Shown here piece by piece: positions 16,128 to 23,104 of a stretch of DNA of 41,917 nt (position 1 is its first letter; each line of letters begins with the position of its first letter). The stretch covers positions 1-41,917 of the forward strand of contig CAILVY010000384.1 of assembly GCA_903837785.1 (NCBI GenBank), in the 5' to 3' direction. The position numbers and the translations under genes were made by a program. Origin of the DNA: Candidatus Hydrogenedentota bacterium (GTDB taxonomy: Bacteria; Hydrogenedentota; Hydrogenedentia; Hydrogenedentales; CAILVY01). Below the pieces are notes generated by a model, which worked only from the letters and a program-made list of their open reading frames with translations, searched no databases and was not told the origin of the DNA.

Positions 16128-17075
16128 TCACATGTGCAGGATCACCTTCAGCACGTCGGGGTCGCCCGCCCGCCGCAAGGCCTCGACGCCCTCGCGCAGT
16201 TCGTACGTGGCCGAGATCATCGGGCGCACCTCGACAGTTCCCAAACTCAGCGCTTCGAGGGCGGGCCGGAACGGGCCGCAACGCGATCCGAGAATCCGGA
16301 CCTCGTTGATCACGGGGCCGCTCAATTCGAGCGCGGTCGGGTGCGCCACGGTGGTCTTGAGGATCACGGTGCCCTCGGGACGCACCAGTTCGAGGGCGCG
16401 CGACAGGCCCTCATGCGAACCCGTGGCGTCCACCACGAGATCCGCGCCCCGTTCCAGGGGGTCGCTCGCCAGGGCCGTCGCGATGCCCGACCGGTTCAAC
16501 AAATCCATCTTCCACGCATGCTTGCCCACGCAGACAAGGTTCTTTGTGTACAGCCACAGCACCTGCGCGGCCAACTGGCCGAGCCGGCCGTCGCCCAGCA
16601 CGATCACCCGGTCCTCCGCCGTGAGCGGCACCTGCTCCAGAATGCGAAACGCGGCTGCCACGGGTTCCGTGAAGACAAGCACGTCATCCCGCACGGTTCC
16701 CGGAGCGAGATGGAGGTTTTCCTCGGGCAGGGCCAGATACTCGGCAAAGGCCCCGTTGCGCCCGGCGATTCCGAGCACGGACCGGTTGAGGCAGTGATGC
16801 GGCATCTCCATGCGGCAGTATTGGCATTGATGGCAGATGCAATTAATCTCGCCCACCACCCGCTTCCCGACAAACTGCCGGGTCGGGGCGTCCTCGACAA
16901 TGCCGACGAACTCGTGTCCGGGCACGCCGGTGAACCCCATGTAGCCGCGCTTGATCTCAAGATCCGTCTTGCAGACGCCCGCCGAGAGCACCTTGACCAG
17001 GGCTTCGCCCGGGGCCGGTTCGGGGACGGGGATATCGCGCAACCGCAATTCCCCATCAAAGACCAGCGCGCGCAT
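16128..17075 (-). CDS. zinc-dependent MDR alcohol dehydrogenase
   Basis: A 315-residue medium-chain dehydrogenase. Catalytic-zinc ligands are the Cys of GVCKTD (about residue 34) and the His-Glu of VPGHEFVG (about 53). A structural-zinc loop has four Cys in CICHQCQYC...HHC (about 79-95). The Rossmann motif is VIVLGDGRLGQLA (about 158). It is shorter than typical sorbitol or threonine dehydrogenases (about 340-350) because loops are trimmed. It oxidises an alcohol or polyol with NAD(P). It starts with GGAGAG upstream and is the first gene of the six-gene minus-strand operon, divergent from the CoA-transferase. Likely supplies or consumes a ketone or aldehyde in that pathway (inference). Confidence 0.88.
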   Translation of the reverse strand: MRALVFDGELRLRDIPVPEPAPGEALVKVLSAGVCKTDLEIKRGYMGFTGVPGHEFVGIVEDAPTRQFVGKRVVGEINCICHQCQYCRMEMPHHCLNRSVLGIAGRNGAFAEYLALPEENLHLAPGTVRDDVLVFTEPVAAAFRILEQVPLTAEDRVIVLGDGRLGQLAAQVLWLYTKNLVCVGKHAWKMDLLNRSGIATALASDPLERGADLVVDATGSHEGLSRALELVRPEGTVILKTTVAHPTALELSGPVINEVRILGSRCGPFRPALEALSLGTVEVRPMISATYELREGVEALRRAGDPDVLKVILHM

Positions 17076-17225
17076 GAGACGCTCTCCATTGCCCGGATCA
17101 ATTCACCCGCCCCGTATTCAACACGAGCCGCCCGCGAGATTCAAGTGAAACAGTGCGAGGGAGAATTTTGTGCCCGAAACAAGATATACTGTCGTTTCCC
17201 TGCAAGTGATGGAGAGAGGATCCCG

Positions 17226-18926
17226 ATGAATATCTTTACGAAGGCCAATCTGATCTTTCAGTTCCTCCGCTGGCGCGCCACGTGGGATCGCCGCAACACC
17301 CAGTACCGCTTCAGCGTGCCGGGCAACCCCAAGTTCATGGGGCCGCGCGACGCCGTCAAGCTCATCAAGGACGGTTCCGTCATCGCCTTTTCCGGGCTGG
17401 CGGCGAACCAGCGCCCCTCGATCATGTACTGGGCGGTCCGGGAGCTATTCGAGGAAACCGGCCATCCCAACGGGCTTACCCTGATGGCCCTGGGCGGGAT
17501 TGGCGGCCGCGGCAAAGTGCCCGGCACCCTCGAGGAGATGGGGCAGGAGGGGCTGGCCAGCCGATTCATCACGGGACACACAGAAACGTTCAAAGCGTTT
17601 CTGAAGCTGGCGGACAAAGGCAAGCTCGAGCTGCAATGCCTTCCCCAGGGGATCATGGCGCTGCTCTTCTCGAAAATGGGCGAGGGTGAGAACTCACTGT
17701 TGAGCGAAACCGGGCTTGGCACCTTTTTCGACCCGTCGGTGGGCCGGGGTTCTCCGCTCGTGCCGCCCAATGCGGAACAGTTGATCCGCGTGGAAGACGG
17801 CAAGCTCCGCTACTCGTGCCCCAAGCCGGACGTCGCCATCTTCAACATGCCCATAGCCGATCGCCAGGGCAACATCTACGCAACCAACTGCGTGATGAAG
17901 GCTGAAAGCCTGGAAGTGGCCCGCGCTGCCAAGAAGAACGGCGGCGTGGTTATTGCCAATGTGGGTCGGTGCGTTGACAAGCCGGGCGATGAAGTGTGGA
18001 TTCCGAGCGACCTTGTCGATGCGATCGTGGTGTATCCGAAGACGGAGCAGGCGCCGTCCGTGCCGCATCGGCGCTACTGGCCGATGTTCACCCTGGGCAG
18101 CAAGCTGCCGATTAACGAAGGCATCGCGCGCGCGCGGTACATCAATAAGCTCATTGGCGTGACGCCCCAGCGCAGCGCCGTGGATAACGCCCTGGCGCGC
18201 CTGGGCGCAACGCTTTTCGTCGAGCAATTCAAGAAGGGCGCGGTTGTCGACGTAGGCGTCGGGCTGCCCGAAGAAGTCTCGCGGCTCCTGCATGAAAGCG
18301 GCATTCTGAAGCACATCACCCTCATCACGGAGAGCGGCGTGCTCGGCGGTTTGGCCGCGCCCGGCATCTTCTTCGGCGCCGCCATCAACCCCACGGAAAT
18401 CGTCTCGTCGGCCGAAGTCTTCAAGCGGATGTACTCGCATCTCGACGGCGCGGTGCTGGGCATGCTGCAGGCCGACAGCGAAGGCAACATCAACGTTTCG
18501 AAGCGGGGCGAGGGCGCGATCAATTACGTCGGCCCCGGCGGCTTCATTGATATCACCACCTGCGCGAAGACCGTGTTTTTTGTGGGATCCTGGGGGGACC
18601 GCGCCAACATCCAGATCGAGGGCGGCAAGCTGCGCGTCGTCAGTCCGGGCAAGATGAAGTTCGTGGACAAAGTGGACGAAATCACCTTCAGCGGACGCGA
18701 AGCCCTCCGCCACGGGAAGAAGATCTTTTACATCACCCACGTCGGGGCCTTCCAGTTCACCGAACGCGGCATGGAACTGGTCCGCGTGATGCCGGGCATC
18801 GACATCCAGAAGGATATTCTGGACGCATGCCCCATGAAGATTGTGCTGCCGGAGCAGGGCGAAGTCCCTGTGGTCAGCAGCTCCATGGTCACGGGAGAAG
18901 GCTTCTCGCTGTCGGTTTCGGACTGA
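17226..18926 (+). CDS. class I acyl-CoA:carboxylate CoA-transferase (fused subunits)
   Basis: A 566-residue protein with two fused CoA-transferase domains (about residues 30-300 and 320-566), as in YdiF/propionate CoA-transferase. The second domain begins GARLGATLF-type and has the family catalytic Glu in LITESGVLGG (about 368-370). It also has VDVGVGLPEEVSRLL before it and a GGFIDITTCAKTV strand after. It transfers CoA between a carboxylate and an acyl-CoA through a glutamyl-CoA intermediate. ATG 17226 with GGAGAGGA six bases upstream is preferred over a much longer open frame antisense to the neighbour. A TATACT at 17185-17190 could be its -10 but no good -35 is seen. It is divergent from the dehydrogenase/UROD operon. 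Confidence 0.88.
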   Translation: MNIFTKANLIFQFLRWRATWDRRNTQYRFSVPGNPKFMGPRDAVKLIKDGSVIAFSGLAANQRPSIMYWAVRELFEETGHPNGLTLMALGGIGGRGKVPGTLEEMGQEGLASRFITGHTETFKAFLKLADKGKLELQCLPQGIMALLFSKMGEGENSLLSETGLGTFFDPSVGRGSPLVPPNAEQLIRVEDGKLRYSCPKPDVAIFNMPIADRQGNIYATNCVMKAESLEVARAAKKNGGVVIANVGRCVDKPGDEVWIPSDLVDAIVVYPKTEQAPSVPHRRYWPMFTLGSKLPINEGIARARYINKLIGVTPQRSAVDNALARLGATLFVEQFKKGAVVDVGVGLPEEVSRLLHESGILKHITLITESGVLGGLAAPGIFFGAAINPTEIVSSAEVFKRMYSHLDGAVLGMLQADSEGNINVSKRGEGAINYVGPGGFIDITTCAKTVFFVGSWGDRANIQIEGGKLRVVSPGKMKFVDKVDEITFSGREALRHGKKIFYITHVGAFQFTERGMELVRVMPGIDIQKDILDACPMKIVLPEQGEVPVVSSSMVTGEGFSLSVSD

Positions 18927-18940
18927 TTTCCGGGTCACGC

Positions 18941-18969
18941 TTGATATTGCCTGCGCCTGGCGATAGACT
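18941..18969 (+). promoter_or_regulatory. candidate promoter of the second hybrid kinase
   Basis: TTGATA (18941-18946), a 17-base spacer and TAGACT (18964-18969) lie just after the CoA-transferase stop. The expected transcript has a leader of about 110 bases before ATG 19086. Confidence 0.5.
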
Positions 18970-19085
18970 GGCGTTCTGCCGGTGGTTCCGATGCGCAGTC
19001 ACAGATTCGCGGCTGAGTCTGTTCGGATGCAGCGAGAGGTGGCAGGAGTGATTCAACCGTCTTGAATTGGACATGGACGGGGGAA

Positions 19086-21197
19086 ATGTCGGATTTCGAT
19101 AAAACAGGAGAGTCGCCCGCTTCGCCGGAGGTGGTTGAGCGGGTTCCGGGCGCCTCCAATGCCAAGTACGTGGCGTGCGCACTCCTGTGTGCGGGACTGT
19201 GCCACTTTATTGGCCGGTACGGGTATCATCTCGGCTGGTATCGCTTCGCGGTGGCGGACACGCTCACCCTGCTCTGCCTCGTTCTGTTCTTCGGCACAAT
19301 CAACATCGCCATCAAGCGGGTCTACGGCATTGCCCCCATCACGCTTGTCGCGTTGGCCGCCACCGGGCTCGTCTTTTTCGCGCAAACCATCAACATCCTG
19401 GAGAATACATCAATCTGGGGCGGCGTTCCCACCACCCAGGGCGAATGGCGAGTGGTGCTGAAGGAGGCCTGCTTTACAGTCGGCACCGTGTTTATCATCG
19501 GGTCTTTTCTGCTGCTGATTCTCGAGGGACATCGCGCCAAGCTCGCTCTGCAACATGCCTACAGAGCGGTCGAGGCGAAAGTCGAGGAGCGCACGGCCGG
19601 CCTGCGCGCGGCCAATTTGCAGCTCGAACACGAGATCACCGAACGGAAAACGGTCGAAATGGCCTTGCGCCTGAGCGAGGAACGATTTCGGTCGGTCGTC
19701 TCCCGGTACAAGTACGGCCTTGTGATGGCGGATGAAAGCGGCGCCATCGGAGAGTGGAACCAGGCGCTGGAGGAGATCACCGGCCTTTCGGCGGAAGAAA
19801 TGGTCGGAAAGCCCATCTGGCAGGCGGCCTGGTCGCTGTTGCCGGAGGCATCGCGCACTGAGGAGACGCTCCAGATCATCCGGGAACGGATGCAGCAGAT
19901 GATCTCCAGCGAGTCGCCGCCCGCGAACCGGGGCGAGCACCGCATTGTGGCCAAGGATGGCCAGGAGAAGCTCATTGAAAGCGTTCTGTTCTGCGTGCAG
20001 ACCGCCGCGGGGCCGCTCCTGTGCGGCCACGCCCGCGACATCACGCGCCAGAACGAGCTTGAGGCGCAATTGCGGCAATCCCAGAAGATGGAGGCCATCG
20101 GCGTGCTTGCGGGCGGGATCGCCCACGATTTCAACAATATTCTGATGATTCTGCTTGGCCGCACGGACATGGCGCTGGACGAACCGGAACTCACCCCGAA
20201 GCTGGCCGAGCACCTGCACGCCATACGCAAGTCGGGCCAGCGCGCCAGCGAACTCGTGAAGCAGATCCTGGCGTTCAGCCGCGAGCACCAGCAGGAACTG
20301 AGCGTCATTCCGGTCCATCTGCCCGTGCACGAAACCCTCAAGTTGCTGCGGTCCACCCTCCCCTCAACGATAACGATTCGCCAGGATATCGACGACAGCA
20401 CGGGCTGCGCCCTCGCCGATCCGACGCAGATTCAGCAGATCGTGATGAACCTCTGCACCAATGCGTTCCACGCCATGCGCGGCAAGAACGGCATTCTCCG
20501 GGTTGCGCTGCGGCTGGCCATCCTTCAGGAGGGCGAGGTGCATCGCGAGGCCAAGGCAGGCGTCTACCACCTGCTGAGCGTGGGCGATTCGGGCTGCGGC
20601 ATGTCCCGGGAAATCATCGGGCGCATTTTCGATCCCTTCTTCACGACGAAGCCGGTGGGGGAGGGGACGGGGCTCGGGCTGGCCACAGTGCACGGCATAG
20701 TCAAGAAGTGCGGCGGATTTGTCAGCGTGGAGAGCGAACCGGGCAAGGGCAGCACTTTCAACGTGTATCTTCCCCAGGTGCCGAGCGCCGGCCGCGCCGA
20801 GGCCGCCGGTGCGCGTCCGGCGGGCGACGTACGGGGCCGCGTTCTTGTGGTGGATGATGAAGAAGAGATCTCCACCATGATTCAGCAAGTCCTGGAGTCC
20901 CGCGGTTTCGACGTGCACGCCTGCTCCTCGAGCCTGGATGCGCTCAACGAATTCGCGGCGCGGCCCGAGACCTTTGACCTTCTCCTCACGGATCAGACGA
21001 TGCCGGAACTGACGGGCATTGAACTTGCCCAGCGCGTGCTTGCGCTTCGTCCCGGGATGCCCGTGATCCTCTTCACGGGATTCAGCGAGGCTGCGACCCC
21101 GGAGTACATCCGGAAGGTTGGCATTCGCGACCGGCTGATGAAGCCTGTGACGCCCAAGGCCCTTCTCGAATCGATCAACAGCGTGCTCCTTGCCTGA
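19086..21197 (+). CDS. membrane hybrid histidine kinase (PAS-HisKA-HATPase-receiver)
   Basis: A 703-residue kinase. About four membrane segments (residues about 25-155) are followed by a coiled coil (about 160-200), one PAS domain (about 205-325), HisKA with the acceptor His in GGIAHDFNN (about 346), HATPase motifs NLCTNAFHAM, DSGCGMS and GTGLGLATVHG, and a receiver domain with DDEE and the acceptor Asp in LLTDQTMPE (about 635). The membrane region resembles an integral sensor, not a periplasmic one. The start is uncertain: ATG 19086 lacks a well-spaced ribosome site, and an in-frame TTG at 19062 is possible. Like the kinase at 7137, it is an orphan hybrid kinase with no partner regulator in the window. 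Confidence 0.92.
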   Translation: MSDFDKTGESPASPEVVERVPGASNAKYVACALLCAGLCHFIGRYGYHLGWYRFAVADTLTLLCLVLFFGTINIAIKRVYGIAPITLVALAATGLVFFAQTINILENTSIWGGVPTTQGEWRVVLKEACFTVGTVFIIGSFLLLILEGHRAKLALQHAYRAVEAKVEERTAGLRAANLQLEHEITERKTVEMALRLSEERFRSVVSRYKYGLVMADESGAIGEWNQALEEITGLSAEEMVGKPIWQAAWSLLPEASRTEETLQIIRERMQQMISSESPPANRGEHRIVAKDGQEKLIESVLFCVQTAAGPLLCGHARDITRQNELEAQLRQSQKMEAIGVLAGGIAHDFNNILMILLGRTDMALDEPELTPKLAEHLHAIRKSGQRASELVKQILAFSREHQQELSVIPVHLPVHETLKLLRSTLPSTITIRQDIDDSTGCALADPTQIQQIVMNLCTNAFHAMRGKNGILRVALRLAILQEGEVHREAKAGVYHLLSVGDSGCGMSREIIGRIFDPFFTTKPVGEGTGLGLATVHGIVKKCGGFVSVESEPGKGSTFNVYLPQVPSAGRAEAAGARPAGDVRGRVLVVDDEEEISTMIQQVLESRGFDVHACSSSLDALNEFAARPETFDLLLTDQTMPELTGIELAQRVLALRPGMPVILFTGFSEAATPEYIRKVGIRDRLMKPVTPKALLESINSVLLA

Positions 21198-21208
21198 TCG
21201 GATCGGGG

Positions 21209-21616
21209 CTACGGGGCGGGAGTCGTGATGGGGTCTTTCTTCCGGTAGACCATGCCCTGGAAGACGGCGATGAGCGTGCCGGAATCATCGGTCACGTCGA
21301 TGCTGTACGTGGCGATCTTCGGATTGCACGACAACTCGCGGGCCGTCGCCGTGAGCACCCCGCCCCGCGCCGCTTTCATGAACAGGATGTTCGCGTTGAT
21401 GGCCACCGCCGCCGTGCCGTGGCTGTTGCTGGCGACGGCGAACGCGAAGTCGGCGATCGAGAAGATCGCGCCGCCGTGAACCATGCGGAGGCTGTTCATG
21501 TGGCATTCCTGAATCGGCATCCGGATGACGGCGTGTCCCGGGCTCACCTCGGCGATTTCCATGCCCAGGTGCTCCGCCAGCTTGTCGTTCTTGAAGTACT
21601 CGCGCACTGTTTCCAT
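21209..21616 (-). CDS. PaaI-family hotdog thioesterase
   Basis: A 135-residue single hotdog domain. The motif MNSLRMVHGGAIFSIADFAFA (residues about 40-60) holds the HGG and the acidic residue (Asp) on the central helix used for acyl-CoA hydrolysis in this family. Later strands INANILFMKAARGG and DSGTLIAVFQGMVYRK complete the fold. Members hydrolyse phenylacetyl-CoA-like or hydroxybenzoyl-CoA thioesters; the specific substrate cannot be deduced. Start ATG 21616 with GAGGAAG just upstream. It converges with the kinase gene 11 bases away and is divergent from the oxidoreductase at 21693. Confidence 0.88.
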   Translation of the reverse strand: METVREYFKNDKLAEHLGMEIAEVSPGHAVIRMPIQECHMNSLRMVHGGAIFSIADFAFAVASNSHGTAAVAINANILFMKAARGGVLTATARELSCNPKIATYSIDVTDDSGTLIAVFQGMVYRKKDPITTPAP

Positions 21617-21629
21617 GTTTCTTCCTCAC

Positions 21630-21658
21630 TTGCTAACCGTGCTGAATATAGGCATAGT
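21630..21658 (+). promoter_or_regulatory. candidate promoter of the Tat oxidoreductase
   Basis: TTGCTA (21630-21635), a 17-base spacer and CATAGT (21653-21658). It is weaker than the overlapping minus-strand promoter, so the call is tentative. Confidence 0.3.
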
Positions 21659-21673
21659 AATTCCGGGAATCAA
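21645..21673 (-). promoter_or_regulatory. candidate promoter of the thioesterase
   Basis: On the minus strand, TTGATT (21668-21673), a 17-base spacer and TATATT (21645-21650). The start would be near 21638, about 20 bases before ATG 21616. It physically overlaps the candidate plus-strand promoter of the divergent gene. Confidence 0.55.
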
Positions 21674-21692
21674 GCGAGAAAGGAGCCCCGGC

Positions 21693-23012
21693 ATGGAGAA
21701 GATTACCCGCCGCCAGTTTGTCAGCACTGCCGCCCTGGGCATGGCCGCCGTGCCCATCCTGATGTCGGACGCGGCACGCGCACAGACGGCCGTCCCGCCC
21801 AGCGAGAAGGTCCGGGTCGGCCTGGTCGGGTGCGGCGGGATAGCCGGCGCCGACCTCCCGACCTTCTTCCTCAACCCCGAGGTGGATTGCCCGATCATCT
21901 GCGACGTGGATGACGCACAAATTGCGAAGATTGCCAAGATCGTGGAGGGGCAACGCGGACACCTTCCGGACACCGTGAAGGATTTCCGGAGGGTGATCGA
22001 CCGCAAGGACGTGGACGTGGTGCTGGTCTGCACGCCGGATCATTGGCACGCCCTGCCCACCATCTATGCGTGCGAGGCGGGCAAGGACGTCTACTGTGAG
22101 AAACCGCTCGGCAAGACGATCGACGAAGGCCGCGCCATGCTCGAAGCCGCGAAGAAATACGGACGGGTCGTGCAGATGGGCACGCAGTGGCGCAGCGGCA
22201 CGCACTATCGCGAAGCCGTGGAATACGTTCAGTCCGGCAAGCTCGGCAAGATCCGCATGGTTCGCGCTTGGGCTTATCTCGATTGGCTGGGCGGCATTGG
22301 CAATCCGCCCGACAGCGAACCGCCTGCGGGCGTGGATTACGACATGTGGCTGGGTCCCGCGCCCCTGCGCCCGTTCAACCCGAACCGCTTCCACTTCAAC
22401 TTCCGGTGGTTCTGGGATTACGCTGGCGGACTGATGACCGACTGGGGCGTGCATCTCTTGAACGTCTGCCTGTGGGCCATGGGGCCCGAGCCGCCGCTGC
22501 GGGTCAGCTCGATGGGCGGCAAGCGCGTTCTCGAGGACAACAGCGAGGTGCCCGACACACAGGTCACGACCTTCGATTTCCCGAATTACACGCTCATCTT
22601 CGAGCATCAGGTCGTGGGCGGCATCGGACCGGGGGGCAAGCCGCACGGCATGCTTTTCAGCGGCACCGAGGGCACCGTCATCATCGATGAAGGCGGATGG
22701 GAAGTCATTCCCGAGCCGAAGAAGAAGAGCATCGAGGCGCATAAGGGCGAGCCCGGCCGCGACGCCCGCCCTGCCCACGTCCGCAATTTCCTCGATTGCG
22801 TGAAGTCGCGGGAGAAGCCGGTCGAGAACCTCGAAGTCGGCCATTACGTCTCGAGTATCGCCCATCTCGGCAACCTCGCTTTCCAAACGAAGAGCGAAGT
22901 TCACTGGGATGTCGAGAAAGAGGCCGCAATCAACAATCCCGAAGCCGACAGACTCGTTGCGGCACACTATCGCGCGCCTTGGAAACTCAACTACGGGCGG
23001 CGCAGCTCCTAG
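21693..23012 (+). CDS. Tat-exported Gfo/Idh/MocA-family oxidoreductase
   Basis: A 439-residue protein. Twin-arginine signal ITRRQFVSTAAL, cleaved about residue 30 (A-R-A-Q). A Rossmann motif VGLVGCGGIAG is followed by TPDHWHALP and the catalytic EKP (CEKPLGKT, about 135). A C-terminal domain contains FRWFWDYAGGLMTDWGVHLLN, the substrate-side helix of the exported subfamily, including a conserved Asp and His. It probably acts on a sugar or sugar derivative in the periplasm with a tightly bound nicotinamide cofactor. Start ATG 21693 with AAGGAG at 21680-21685, seven bases away. It appears monocistronic, ending before a strong inverted repeat. Confidence 0.92.
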   Translation: MEKITRRQFVSTAALGMAAVPILMSDAARAQTAVPPSEKVRVGLVGCGGIAGADLPTFFLNPEVDCPIICDVDDAQIAKIAKIVEGQRGHLPDTVKDFRRVIDRKDVDVVLVCTPDHWHALPTIYACEAGKDVYCEKPLGKTIDEGRAMLEAAKKYGRVVQMGTQWRSGTHYREAVEYVQSGKLGKIRMVRAWAYLDWLGGIGNPPDSEPPAGVDYDMWLGPAPLRPFNPNRFHFNFRWFWDYAGGLMTDWGVHLLNVCLWAMGPEPPLRVSSMGGKRVLEDNSEVPDTQVTTFDFPNYTLIFEHQVVGGIGPGGKPHGMLFSGTEGTVIIDEGGWEVIPEPKKKSIEAHKGEPGRDARPAHVRNFLDCVKSREKPVENLEVGHYVSSIAHLGNLAFQTKSEVHWDVEKEAAINNPEADRLVAAHYRAPWKLNYGRRSS

Positions 23013-23028
23013 GACGGAAGATTCTCTT

Positions 23029-23068
23029 CATCGGACCGATCGGCCGGAACAGGCTGATCGGTCCGATG
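23029..23068. terminator. bidirectional hairpin between convergent genes
   Basis: A perfect 13-bp inverted repeat (23029-23041 with 23056-23068) with a 14-base loop lies between the convergent oxidoreductase and DUF4838 genes. Its position fits a shared terminator. There is no strong T-run on either side, so termination could need Rho or be partial. Confidence 0.55.
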
Positions 23069-23104
23069 CGTTATCCGCCCCGGCACCGCGCGGGCGCCGC
23101 GGCA

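Noticed and set aside
17161-17190. Promoter for the CoA-transferase built on TATACT
   Set aside because: No acceptable -35 at 16-18 bases.
15933-17225. Open frame upstream of the CoA-transferase in the same frame
   Set aside because: It is antisense to the UROD and MDR genes and low in complexity; ATG 17226 has a good ribosome site and starts the CoA-transferase.
18990-19064. 24-codon ORF upstream of the second kinase
   Set aside because: No ribosome site and no coupling; probably chance.
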